Shown here: in pieces, positions 38,200-48,215 of the stretch
How positions within the stretch are numbered: position 1 is the stretch's first letter
How the letters are laid out: each line of letters begins with the position of its first letter
Source of the DNA: Torreya grandis
Lineage: Eukaryota > Streptophyta > Pinopsida > Cupressales > Taxaceae
NCBI GenBank assembly: GCA_037957365.1
Contig: JARHVA010005485.1
Location: 1,014,001-1,078,000, forward strand
Length of the DNA stretch: 64,000 nucleotides
Direction: 5' to 3'
The notes under the pieces: generated by a model
The model's database searches: none
What the model was told of the DNA's origin: nothing
What the model saw: the letters and a program-made list of their open reading frames with translations, nothing else
Made by a program: the position numbers and the translations under genes

Positions 38200-38565
38200 T
38201 GTAAGATTGGGCAAAAATATACAATCCTGGGGAAGCACTTAAACTAGGGAAAGAAGATTAAATGAGGAATAAATTGTATTCACTCAAATAGATGAAACCA
38301 TATGCAACACACATGCATTGGAATGAGTTGGTTCACATAATAAGCTTACAAAAGAGGGTATTTATATTAAATACCCCTCACCAACCTTGCATAGGATTAT
38401 GACAAGTGGCATGATCTTGTGAAGTGAAAAAAATATGTAAAACACCTAAGTAAACTTAACTAGATAAGGTGTGAACAGAATCAGACAATCAAACCGATTA
38501 GGGAGATAACCCTGTTAACACTTGATAGTAGAACTAGATAGTAAATAACCATGTTCACACCAACA
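38200..38565 (-). repeat. 3' LTR of minus-strand element
   Basis: 366 bp, strongly similar to 50166-50533 and, in reverse complement, to 47976-48215. Contains a TATA-like GTATTTATAT near 38360. Confidence 0.85.
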
Positions 38566-38972
38566 ACCCCCCCCCCCTTAAGTGTAACTTAAGAGGAATG
38601 AAAAATGCAAATATGTAAAACAAAATGGATGGGTCCCAACTACAAGGCTTGATGAGGTACCCATGTATAAAAATAAACTCTCATAACCGGAGAAAAGGAG
38701 AAAAACCCATAGGAAAAAATTCCTCCCCAAAAGAGAGAAAATATGCAAAATATGAACAAATGATGGAAGGAGGTATCAACATGACCTCCGAAGTTTGAAA
38801 TCCATCATGAATATACAATCAATAACCCCCCACGAGGAAGGAAATGAGATATTATGATCCACCTCCCATAATGAAGTAACTTATATGCCAATGGTGAATG
38901 CCAAAGTATGCATGATGAAGATGAACCAATGTCGACAAACTACATTTCTTCCTTTGGGAAGAAACAAGTCTA
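38566..38972 (-). other. 3' untranslated interior and PPT
   Basis: C-run and TTAAGTGTAACTTAAG at 38566-38592 are the complement of the PPT TTACACTTAAGGGGGG seen at 47958-47974. The remainder matches, in reverse, the 3' untranslated part of the pol-bearing copy at 47790-47975 (shared TTTCCTATGGGTTTT, GATACCTCATCA). This shows both are one family. Confidence 0.7.
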
Positions 38973-39536
38973 TGTTGGGAGGGGGTGGAGGTAAATCCAA
39001 GAACAAACACACATGTTCTAATTCCACCCGTTAGGATCTTACTCCTCAGAAAGAGCACAGTATGATTACCAAATATAAGCAATTGAATATGCGGAAATAA
39101 CCAGAAACACAAGTAACTAGAATTCACCAATAGCACAGAATATGAGAGACAATACACTAACTTGTATTAACACTATACAGAAAAGAATACATCAAAGAGC
39201 CACCACACTCTTTCACCTTACAGAGATTCGCCACACCTCAAGTGTACAGTAATTCTTCTCACATACACTCTCCTACACAAAAAACGGTCCCAACAACCAA
39301 CTCACACACAGAATTGGTGTTCACCTCACCAACCAGTCAGTAATAACCCTGCCGATACACCAAGCACTCTATAGCACTTCAAGCTGATCTCTCATGAACC
39401 TGCAACCTGCAATTCAAAGACCAAACTTACATGTAGATCCCCAATGAGCTTGCAACAACCTGCAACTCACAGATCTTACAACTAGAAGGAACTCTTCCTT
39501 TCTATCTCATGCTTTAAACAATACATGCCAATGGGT

Positions 39537-39546
39537 CTATAAATAG
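39537..39546 (-). promoter_or_regulatory. TATA box, left LTR
   Basis: CTATTTATAG on the minus strand; conserved in the sister LTR at 43308-43317. Lies about 150 bp downstream of the palindrome cluster. Confidence 0.65.
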
Positions 39547-39687
39547 ATCCCTAACTCAAACAATAACTTAGACTCTTAATTTAGACAATTATCTTCGCAG
39601 CCCAAGACTCTAACTGGTCTCAACATGCAGACTCTTCATTCACTTAACTAACTGTCCGTGAAACGAGCAGTTCGGGAACACACAGGC

Positions 39688-39810
39688 GACCGACGTCAGT
39701 CCCTGCTTGTCTGGTTCTGTCGACGTCGGCCGACTTCCTGCCGTCACCGGTGGCCTTCTGCACTGGTCTCTACTGACGTCGGTCATGCTGCCGACGCTGG
39801 TGCTCCTGGA
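39688..39810. promoter_or_regulatory. GACGTC palindrome cluster, left LTR
   Basis: GACGTC at 39692, 39722 and 39775, plus decayed copies (for example CCGACGCTGG near 39791). In U3, upstream of the TATA box. ACGT cores of this type are bZIP target sites in plants; binding here is inference. Confidence 0.6.
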
Positions 39811-39873
39811 TCTCAGCAACCTTCTGTTCCTCAGTTTGCAAAGGGTTGAAGCTTTTAGCTCCACAACCTAAAA

Positions 39874-40850
39874 ATCTCCCACTTGGAGATAAACAGTTGC
39901 AACCTGTACCTGTACCTATACACCGTCTAGTTTGTTTCCTTGGCTTTGTATCCCTCCTCAAGATCACTCTTGAAGACCAACCACCACAAAATCCGTGGTG
40001 CAAAACCTGTCATCCAAATTACCTGCCACATCCGCATCTACAACCATGTAGATAAAGAACTTGACCCTGCATAGCATGTGCACCTGCTGCTGGTCCCACT
40101 GAACTGCCCTTCAGTATTACTCTCTCGAATTGACTCCAAACTTGTGATAACTCCCACTGCTTGGGAAAACTCAGGTTTAGTACATACCATGCACTCAACC
40201 TCATTATGTGAATCAAGACCCCTGTTCTATGAACTGTCTTACCATCAGCATGCTAATCGGTTTCACACAATCATCCTGAAACAAAGTCAACAAGACCTCC
40301 ATGTCTCTAGAACACACTCATGCCAAAGAATCTTGTTGCTCTCAGATTCTCCATGACAAACCCCTGAACTAGCTTTACCTTTAGTTCAGCAATACCTGTA
40401 TATGTAACCCTGCAACAAGCACATCATACAGAAAATAGGATAATGTAGCTAATATTATCCAACCTGGTAAAGAGAAACACAATGATCAAACCTCCATTGC
40501 CCTGCAGCTAATACAAGATCATATACCCTGATCTTTCATCTCACGTATCCATTTCTGCTCTTCTTCATCCTCAACATCCATTCGTCTCTCAGTGCTTACT
40601 TCCAGCTGGCAACACTACCCAAAATACCTATTTGGTTCTCCTCTAAGGAATCACATCCTCATCCATGCCAAGCTCCCACTGTTTCCTGGATCTACCTGTT
40701 CTGCTTCTTTAACAACTTCCTGGTTCTATGCCATAAGTGAGCAGCAAGTAGTGTAAAGAAGGAAAATGACGAATTTAAGAACTCACTTACACCTTCAGTC
40801 CTCCATATGGGCGCTTGAGACTCCATGACAACTCGCTGTCCACCCAAAAT
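39874..40850 (-). pseudogene. RT/RNase H remnants of young Copia element
   Basis: On the minus strand, fragments are recognisable in order: KQWELGMDEDV (start of the Copia RT), LHYPIF and LVAGLHIQ (around the lost YVDD), HECVLE, and NEVECMVCTKPEFSQAVGV (RNase H region, DEVEYMVCTRPDIAQAVG type). They are split by stops and frameshifts and the catalytic motifs are missing. The same pieces occur in the related element at 58246-59360, so the deletions are shared. Confidence 0.7.
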
Positions 40851-41060
40851 TCGTCTCAGTGACCGATGCCGGTCACATCTCAGTCTACAGCCGACCGATG
40901 TTGGTTCCCTGCGACTGCCTCCCTGCCGACGTCGATTTCCCCTGGCCGACGCCGGTCCTTTTCTTCCCTAAGTCACTGACGTCGGGCTGCACATAGCCGA
41001 CGTCGGTCCCTGTCTGGACACCGACGTCGGTTTTCCTGCCGACGTCGGTCTCTGTATTTT
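40851..41060. repeat. GACGTC palindrome array inside the Copia coding linker
   Basis: GACGTC at 40928, 40978, 40999, 41023 and 41041, with diverged copies such as CCGATGCCGGT (40861) and CCGACGCCGGT (40942). Spacing 15-50 bp. Part of it is read through by the gag-protease frame, giving an Arg/Asp-rich tail. Confidence 0.8.
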
Positions 41061-42586
41061 TCTTGTGAGACCTGACTTTTTCCCGCGAGCTCTTTTTGGA
41101 TCAAACCCTTGTCCAAATCACCCTTGCTCTGCTCAGAATTCCTCTGCACCTTGTGCTGAACTCTGTCCGTCACTTTCTCATTGAAAACCAAGGCTTTCCT
41201 GTTCTTGTCATTAACATCGGATTCCTCAAGAAACCTCACCTTCTTCTTCTGCATACAGAAACCACGATCCATGCCTTCCAAGTCCGAAAGCATACTCTTT
41301 GACTCAAGAACCAGCATCTCCTTCTTATCTATGTGACCAAGCCTATTAAGCCACATCTCCGAATCTACAGCTGAAGTAGATAACCCAGAAAGAGAATCAG
41401 TAAAACAAGTAGATAGATAAAGCGTACCTACTTTCTTACCTCTAGCTACAACAAGTGTACCCTTGATAACCTTCCAAGAGTCCGCTGTGAGAGTTACTGT
41501 GCAACCCTCTTCACCCAAACTTCTAACAGAAATCAGATTCTGCTTCAGAACTGGGACATGCATGACATCCTTTAACACCCATGTGTCACCTATCTGCAAT
41601 TTCAGCTTCACTTTGCCTTTGCCAATAATCTGACAAGGCTTACCATCCCCTACACAAATTTTTCCAAAGTCTCCCTGGACATACTCATGAAAAAATTCCC
41701 TATGTGGGGATGTATGAAAAGAGGCACCTGAATCTAATACCCAAGATTCTACTTTATCCAAAGAACATACCAGAGCATCCTGTGCAACGTAACCCGCAAC
41801 ATCTGCTTCTTCTCCATGTCCTTCATGCTGATCTTCACCTGATCTGCAGTCTCTCTTTAAGTGCCCTTGCTTTCCACATTTCCAGCAGGTTATTCTACCA
41901 TACCTGGACTTGGATCTTTTGCCCATCTTCGACCTTGATCTCCCACGCTCTGTCTTCTCTCTTGGCCTTCCTCTTCCTTCAACACTCAAAGCATCTCCAG
42001 ATGATTCACCTGTGCTTTTCCTGCGTATCTCTTCATTCGAGATCACACTCACAACATCATCCACTTTTAAGACTTTTGAAGGAGACACAGTATTAGAAAC
42101 TGCCATTACCAAACCTTCCCAACTTTCAGGCAATGAACACAAGATTAAGAGAGCTCTAAGTTCATCATCAAATACAATATTGACTGAACTTAACTGGTTT
42201 ACCAAACCATGAAAATCACTAAGATGGCTATGAACAGATCCACCTTTCAACATTTGCAAATTAAATAAACGCTTCATAAGAAATACCTTATTAGAAGCCG
42301 AGGGTTTTTCATACAAATTTGCCAAAGATTTCATCAACTCCACCGTTGTCTTACACTGTGATAAGCTGAAAATCACAGATGATTCAAGACTCAATCTAAC
42401 AGATCCCAGAGCCTTCCGATCAAGAACCTCCCATTCTTCATCTTTCATATCCAAGGGTTTGCTAGCAACCCCACCCAACGGTAAGTACAAATCTTTCTGA
42501 TACAAATAGTCCTCAATCTGCATCTTCCATAATTGGTAGTTCTTGCCATTAAACTTTTCCATTCGTAGTTGACTGTTTTCTGCCAT
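40973..42586 (-). CDS. Copia gag-protease polyprotein (truncated pol)
   Basis: 537 codons from ATG at 42586. Residues 1-230: UBN2-type gag (KFNGKNYQLWKMQIEDYL near the start). Residues 234-247: zinc knuckle CWKCGKQGHLKRDC, intact CCHC. Residues 282-290: WVLDSGASF, the aspartic protease active site with Asp285 kept. Residues 411-444: start of the GAG-pre-integrase domain (MWLNRLGHIDKKEML...FC). Then the frame jumps (FC|MQKKKVRF) past the whole integrase core into a linker (KALVFNEKVTD) and ends in an Arg-rich tail translated from the GACGTC array. Gag would build particles and package RNA in the cytoplasm; protease would cleave it. Since gag and protease look intact and the LTRs are young, the protein could still be made. 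It cannot integrate or copy alone. Confidence 0.9.
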   Translation of the reverse strand: MAENSQLRMEKFNGKNYQLWKMQIEDYLYQKDLYLPLGGVASKPLDMKDEEWEVLDRKALGSVRLSLESSVIFSLSQCKTTVELMKSLANLYEKPSASNKVFLMKRLFNLQMLKGGSVHSHLSDFHGLVNQLSSVNIVFDDELRALLILCSLPESWEGLVMAVSNTVSPSKVLKVDDVVSVISNEEIRRKSTGESSGDALSVEGRGRPREKTERGRSRSKMGKRSKSRYGRITCWKCGKQGHLKRDCRSGEDQHEGHGEEADVAGYVAQDALVCSLDKVESWVLDSGASFHTSPHREFFHEYVQGDFGKICVGDGKPCQIIGKGKVKLKLQIGDTWVLKDVMHVPVLKQNLISVRSLGEEGCTVTLTADSWKVIKGTLVVARGKKVGTLYLSTCFTDSLSGLSTSAVDSEMWLNRLGHIDKKEMLVLESKSMLSDLEGMDRGFCMQKKKVRFLEESDVNDKNRKALVFNEKVTDRVQHKVQRNSEQSKGDLDKGLIQKELAGKSQVSQEKYRDRRRQENRRRCPDRDRRRLCAARRQ

Positions 42587-42681
42587 TGCTCAACTCCCAC
42601 TCAAACAGAAACCCTGTGAGTAACCTGTAATCAAAACACACTACCCAGATCTACACCAATCTGTTAGTATCCCAACCAAAA

Positions 42682-42743
42682 GCTCTGATACCACTTGTTA
42701 GTGGTATCAAGCTATGAGCCAACAACCTTGCTCTGATACCACT
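42682..42743 (-). promoter_or_regulatory. Duplicated primer binding site
   Basis: GCTCTGATACCA (complement of TGGTATCAGAGC, initiator-Met type) occurs at 42730-42741 next to the 5' LTR and again at 42682-42693, each followed by CTTGTT. The copies are 48 bp apart, so the LTR/PBS junction has been partly duplicated. Confidence 0.9.
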
Positions 42744-43307
42744 TGTTGGGAGGGGGTGGAGGTAAATCCAAGAACAAACACACCTGTTCTAATTCCACCC
42801 GTTAGGATCTTGCTCCTCAGAAAGAACACAGTATGATTACCAAATATAAGCAATTGAATATGTGGAAATAACCAGAAACACAAGTAACTAGAATTCACCA
42901 ATAGCACAGAATATAAGAGACAATACACTAACTTGTATTAACACTATACAGAAAAGAATACATCAAAGAGCCGCCACACTCTTTCACCTTATAGAGATTC
43001 GCCACACCTCAAGTGTACAGTAATTCTTCTCACACACACTCTCCTACACAAAAAACGGTCCCAACAACCAACTCACACACAGAATTGGTGTTCACCTCAC
43101 CAACCAGTCAGTAATAACCCTGCCGGTACACCAAGCACTCTATAGCACTTCAAGCTGATCTCTCATGAACCTGCAACCTGCAATTCAAAGACCAAACTTA
43201 CATGTAGATCCCCAATGAGCTTGCAACAACCTGCAACTCACAGATCTTACAACTAGAAAGAACTCTTCCTTTCTATCTCATGCCTTAAACAATACATGCC
43301 AATGGGT

Positions 43308-43317
43308 CTATAAATAG
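43308..43317 (-). promoter_or_regulatory. TATA box, 5' LTR
   Basis: CTATTTATAG on the minus strand, about 330 bp into the LTR; would drive the gag-protease transcript. Confidence 0.65.
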
Positions 43318-43458
43318 ATCCCTAACTCAAACAATAACTTAGACTCTTAATTTAGACAATTATCCTCGCAGCCCAAGACTCTAACTGGTCTCAACATGCA
43401 GACTCTTCGTTCACTTAACTAACTGTCTGTGAAATGAGCAGTTCGGGAACACACAGGC

Positions 43459-43580
43459 GACCGACGTCGGTCCCTGCTTGTCTGGTTCTGCCGATGTCCG
43501 CCGACTTCCTGCCGTCGCCGATGGCCTTCTGCACTGGTCTCTGCCGACGTCGGTCATGCTGCCGACGCCGGTGCTCCTGG
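43459..43580. promoter_or_regulatory. GACGTC palindrome cluster, 5' LTR
   Basis: GACGTC at 43463 and 43546, plus decayed relatives (CCGATGTCCG, CCGACGCCGG). About 145-260 bp upstream of the TATA box on the minus strand. Confidence 0.6.
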
Positions 43581-43644
43581 ATCTCAGCAACCTTCTATTC
43601 CTCAGTTTGCAAAGGGTTGAAGCTTTTAGCTCCACAACCTAACA

Positions 43645-44689
43645 GTCTAATGGTATATGTATAGTAAACTTCCACTTCAAGAAGTAATGTGAGAAAGGAA
43701 GTCTCGAGATGAATTAGGTCTCTGGAAGTTACTTAAGTGTCGTAATGTTGATGTTAAAGGATGATAATCCAAATCCAATTGGAAATGGATTTAGAACAAG
43801 ATCCAAACATGAAAATTCCGCATGTGAAGATGTCTTCTCCAAATGATGTTCAATGATATCCAAACCAGTGATAAATTGTAATGAATGTTGATGTGATGGA
43901 TTAGATATCATAGAAGATTTAGGTACAGTAACAATAGATGTATGGTGCTCACCATGGGTAAGATAGTTGAACCAAGAAGAATATGGTACTATAGCAGAAT
44001 GTATCAATGAGGATTGAGTTGAGACTATCAACTCATGAATATCTATAAAAAGTGTCATTGTAGAAGTAGATGTAGCCAAGGAAAGAACAAGAGGGTCTAA
44101 ATGTTCCCTCAAATCATTTTAGAAAGTAGAAGCTTCAGAGAAGCTATCATGAAAGAGGAAATGAATATCCTCAATGGTGTCCCCCAAATTTGAAAGATGA
44201 GACTCAAAAAACAAAGCTATAATATCTAGGAAGTACTCATCCCAAAGAGTGGGATTTGGAATATCATAAATGTCTTGTTGCACTGAAGTACTAAAAATAG
44301 TAGATGGAAGAGTGGGTGATGCTTCCAAAAATTATTGAGATGACTCCAAATCAATTCTAATGGGTGACAAACTCTTATCGATGTGATCATGAGTAATGCA
44401 CGATTCAAGTTCAAGGACCATGTATGTACGGTACTCACCATCAGTGAGAGAATTGAATAGAAGAGAACCAAATGCATCTACAAAAGGTATCAATGATGAC
44501 TAAGTTAAAACTATCAACTCATGAATATCTATAGAGTCTGTCATGAGAAAATTTTGATCAATGAGATCAAGATGAATGCACGATTGAAATTCAGCAAATA
44601 ATGAGGGAATATCTGCTAGTGTGTGGTCATGTGATTCTAACAAACTAATGTCATTTGATCTAGAAGAACAACATCAATTTATCATCATC
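43645..44689 (-). other. Interior of minus-strand element with ~486 bp duplication
   Basis: The segment with CTCACCAT, GTATCAATGA and ACTATCAACTCATGAATATC near 43945-44050 recurs near 44431-44530, a period of about 486 bp. Open frames on the minus strand (43729-44112, 44119-44328) show no domain and differ between copies. Best seen as non-coding interior of the non-autonomous element. Confidence 0.55.
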
Positions 44690-47600
44690 TTATACAAAAG
44701 AGTCCTCTCCTACTTCTTCATACTCCAAGAAATGGAAAGGTCAAGCACTTGTTGCAGCCAACAAGTCTTCTCAATAATGGATACTTGATTCTAGGTCTAC
44801 ACATCATATGGGTTCTAATCAAGAATAGTTTTCTTCATTAGAACCGTGTTTGTTGCCTCACATTCTCACAAGAGATTATACACTAGTGTAAGTTACTAAA
44901 AAAAGATTGGTTTCAATGCAAGAGGGCACTTTTTTAATATACTTTGTGTTCTAGATTTATGTGCCAACCTTCTCTCAATCTATCAGATTACACATCTAGG
45001 TAATGGAAAGAAAGTTGAGTTCTTCCCTAATTCAGTAAAAATTTAGGATCTTGAGAATAATGCCTTAGTTGCAATGTGAAAAGCCGATCATGAGTCTTAG
45101 TTATATGCATTCTCTCATTTTGTGCCTCATTCCCCTTCTATTGCATTGCTCACTCAAATGGATTTGGTGAGTAAATTATGGCATAAACGGTTTGGCCATC
45201 TTAACTACCATTATATTCAATAGCTTAGCTCAAAGGATATGGTACAAGGACTCCCTCCCATTTAGTTTTACAATGGCATATGTACAATCAAGAAGCATTC
45301 AGAGAAGCTTAATAAAGGGTCATCTTGGAGGGCTTCACAAGTCCTTGAATTGGTTCATAGTGATATTATGGGTCCATTCCCAACATTGTCTTTTGGCAAA
45401 ACCCATTATGTCCTCACCATTATTGATGACTATTCATAGTTTACTTGGGTCTACTTCTTTTGTCAGAAGAGTGAAGTCTTCAACTAGTTTCTAGAGTTCA
45501 AGGCTCATGTTAAAAAATAATCTGAAAAATCTCTCAAAATTCTTCACACAAATAATGGCCAAGAATACGTGAATCATCACCTTGAGCAATTCTATGCACT
45601 TGAATAGATCAATCTTCAATATTTTATTGTCTACACACCCCAGCATAATGGTGTTACTGAAAAGAAGAATCATACCTTTAAGGAAATGGCAACTTGCATG
45701 ATACTTGCTCACTCTCTTGGTCTAGAATTTTGGGCTAAAGCTATTAATTGTGCCACTCACATTCAGAACTGTATTCCTCATAAAGCCTTAAAAGGTGTGA
45801 CTCCTTTTGACGTTTGGTGTGGTTAGAAACCTATTGTAGGACATTTCTGAGTCTTTGGCTCCCCTACATTGGCATGCATTCCTTCAGAGAAACATATGGA
45901 TCTTCAACAAAAGAGTTGACATTTTTTTTTGTTGGTTATCTTGATGGTGTCAAGGGATATCGACTCTTGGATCCAGAGACAAAAGTGTTTTTCATTGTTA
46001 GAAGTGTTAAGTTTGAGGAGACAGTTTCTCCCTTGACCTATAATACTCCTCCTCCATCCACAATGAAATCAGATGATAGTGATTCAGATTATGCATCTTT
46101 ACCTCCAACAGGGCCATCTTTAACAACCACTGCAACCCCATCTTTGTCATCACCTTGATGGGTTCGATAGACTCTTCAGTCAATAGACACATTTGTTAGA
46201 TATATTTCAAATAATTGAAGGAATCGATCATAGCATCATCATCTTCCACATGTATACATTGCCCTTGCTTCTAATCCACAATCTTTTTGTGAAGCATCTA
46301 TTCATGCTAAGTGAGACTCAGTAATGGAAGAAGAGTACAGTTCCTTGATTAGGAACCACACTTGGAATTTAGTCCCCCTTCCAAAGGGAAGGAAGAGGTT
46401 CATTGTAAGTGGATCTACCAAACCAAATATGTAGTGGATGGAACAGTTGATAAGTTCAAAGCACACCTTCTTGCCAAAGGTTTCTCACAAATTCTTGGTG
46501 TTGACTACACCGAGACCTTTGTGTCTATTACTAAGATGAACTCTATTCATTTAACTCTTGTTATTGTTGCAGCTCATGGTTAGGTTGTACATCAGATGAA
46601 TGTGAAGAGTGCATTTATTCATAGGGATCTCCATTAAGAAATTGACATGAAGCAACCACAAGGGTTCATTGAGGACTCTTCTTTGGTCTGTCATTTATGA
46701 AAGTCTCTTTATGGCCTCAAACAGGCCCCTTGGGCTTGTAATGCCAAGATGCACTCATTTATTCTATCAACTAGATTCTCATGTTATCACTCAGATCCCA
46801 CTATCTACATTCTGAGATAGAATTACTCCCATTTTCTATTGGTCCTCTATATTGATGACTTAATTTTTATTGGGAGTTCTTTATCCATCATTGACAAAGT
46901 CAAATCTACTTTGCATGAGCACTTTGTTATGACTGACTTGGGCCTTTTGCACTACTTTCTCAGGATTGAGATCACTTAGTCTTCTTCTGGGATCACTCTT
47001 GCATAGCCGAAGTATGTTCTTGATCTACTTTCTCAATTTAATATGGTTGATTGTAAACCTACATTGACTCCCTTCCTATCTGGATTTAAGCTTGAGGCAA
47101 AGTGTTTCACTCCACTAGTTGATGCCACTTTATATCATCAACTTGTTGGAAGTCTCATATATTTGACGCATACTCACCCTGACATTTATTTTGCAGTTGG
47201 CATGGTCTCTTACTTATGCAAGAGCCACATAAACTTCATTGGAAAGTAGCCAAACGCATTTTACATTACATCTAGCACACTCCTCAACATGGGATACACT
47301 ATGCATCAGGGATTAGTCTTGACTTAGTCAGATATACAGATTCTAATTGGGATGGTGATTTTGAGGATCGTAAGTCTACATCTGGCTATAGCTTTCACCT
47401 TGGTTTCAGTGCCATTACCTAGCAAAAAGAAGCAACATGTTATTGCTCTATCTTTGACTGAAGTTAAGTATCAAGGGGATGTTAATGTTGCTACTGAGGC
47501 TATTTGGATTTTAAATATTATGATTGAGTTTAACATCACTATTCCATGGCCATCTATCATTCTTTGTGACAATTAGAGTACCATTAAGATCTTGAAGAAC

Positions 47601-47790
47601 CTGGCTCATCATCAATAGACCAAACACATTGAGATCTATATGCACTACATCTGGGAGCTGATTCAAGAGCAAGTCATTGATCTTCACTATTGTCTTATGG
47701 CAAAGCAAGTTGTAGATATCTTCACCAAATCTTTCACTAATATTAAGTTCCATCACTTGTGAACACTCTTAGGGGTGCGGGACACTACTT
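44690..47790 (+). pseudogene. Copia gag end-protease-integrase-RT-RNase H, decayed
   Basis: Domains in order on the plus strand. Protease (about 44775): WILDSRSTHHMGS, with the catalytic DSG changed to DSR. GAG-pre-integrase (45168): KLWHKRFGHLNY. Integrase (45350-45700): LVHSDIMGPFPT, ILHTNNGQEYVN where the second catalytic Asp is Asn, and PQHNGVTEKKNHT with Glu kept. RT (46320-46990): CKWIYQTKYVVDG, AKGFSQILGVDYTETF, LYIDDLIF (YVDD variant). RNase H (47100-47750): LVGSLIYLTHTHPDI, DRKSTSGYSF, TKHIEIYMHYIWELI, VVDIFTKSF. Many stops and a few frameshifts. The 5' LTR and most of gag are missing, so it is truncated. It is followed by the same 3' untranslated region and LTR as the surrounding minus-strand element but in the opposite direction, so it is the formerly coding relative of that family. 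Confidence 0.9.
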
Positions 47791-47957
47791 CTTGGGGGGT
47801 CACTTGACCTTTCTTCATCATCCTCTCATGGGAGAAGTTTTTTCCTATGGGTTTTCTCCTTCTCTTATGTTTTGAGGAGATTAGTGTCTACATGGATACC
47901 TCATCAGGGCTTGTTGCTAGGACCCATTTTTTTTTACATGATTGAATAAACCCCTAA

Positions 47958-47975
47958 GTTACACTTAAGGGGGGC
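47958..47975 (+). promoter_or_regulatory. Polypurine tract
   Basis: GTTACACTTAAGGGGGGC directly before the LTR remnant; the same sequence in reverse is at 38566-38592. Confidence 0.7.
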
Positions 47976-48215
47976 TATTGGTGTGAACAAAGTTATTTCT
48001 TATCTACGTTTACCATTAGGTGTGAGCATGATTATCTCTCTAACCGGTTTCACTGGTTGATTTCATTCACACCTTATCTAGTTAAGTTTACTAAGATGTT
48101 TTAAATATTTTTCTCACCTCACATGATCATGACACTTGTCACGATCATGTGCAAGGTTGGTGAGAGGTTTGTCTCACCTTATAGGATCGTGACACTTATC
48201 ACAATTCACTTAAGC
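47976..48215 (+). repeat. Truncated 3' LTR of plus-strand pol copy
   Basis: Begins TATTGGTGTGAAC, the reverse complement of the end of the 38200-38565 LTR. It follows it to about GCAAGGTTGGTGAGAGG, then shows an internal duplication (ATCGTGACACTTATCACAAT) and stops matching. Confidence 0.75.

Larger units (their letters stand above)
38973..39873 (-). repeat. 3' LTR of young Copia element
   Basis: Starts TGTTGGGAGG and ends CCTAAAA, where its sister has CCTAACA. Contains the GACGTC palindrome cluster at about 39688-39810 and the TATA box below. Preceded on the minus strand by the PPT CCAAGTGGGAGAT (39874-39886). Confidence 0.95.
38973..43644 (-). mobile_element. Young Copia element, integrase/RT-deleted
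   Basis: Two LTRs of 901 bp each (38973-39873, 42744-43644) flank 2,870 bp. The 5 bp GTCTA occurs on both sides (38968-38972 and 43645-43649), a textbook target duplication. By eye the LTRs differ at about 25-30 positions (near 3%), almost all transitions, so the insertion is recent. The interior (read on the minus strand) has a PBS, an open gag-protease frame, and scrambled RT/RNase H remnants; integrase core and RT fingers/palm are missing. It landed inside the older minus-strand element. Confidence 0.95.
42744..43644 (-). repeat. 5' LTR of young Copia element
   Basis: 901 bp, ends CCTAACA. TATA box at 43308-43317 (minus), palindrome cluster about 43459-43580 with a perfect 14 bp GACCGACGTCGGTC at 43459-43472. 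Confidence 0.95.

Noticed and set aside
39640..40356. Several overlapping open frames on both strands
   Set aside because: They arise in the GC-richer LTR and RT-remnant DNA; overlapping frames on both strands and the same ones in the sister LTR show they are not separate genes.
41704..42212. Plus-strand frames of 130 and 100 codons
   Set aside because: They are antisense shadows of the gag-protease ORF.
43729..44112. 127-codon minus frame
   Set aside because: The duplicated segment at about 44431-44530 does not keep it, and no domain is visible.
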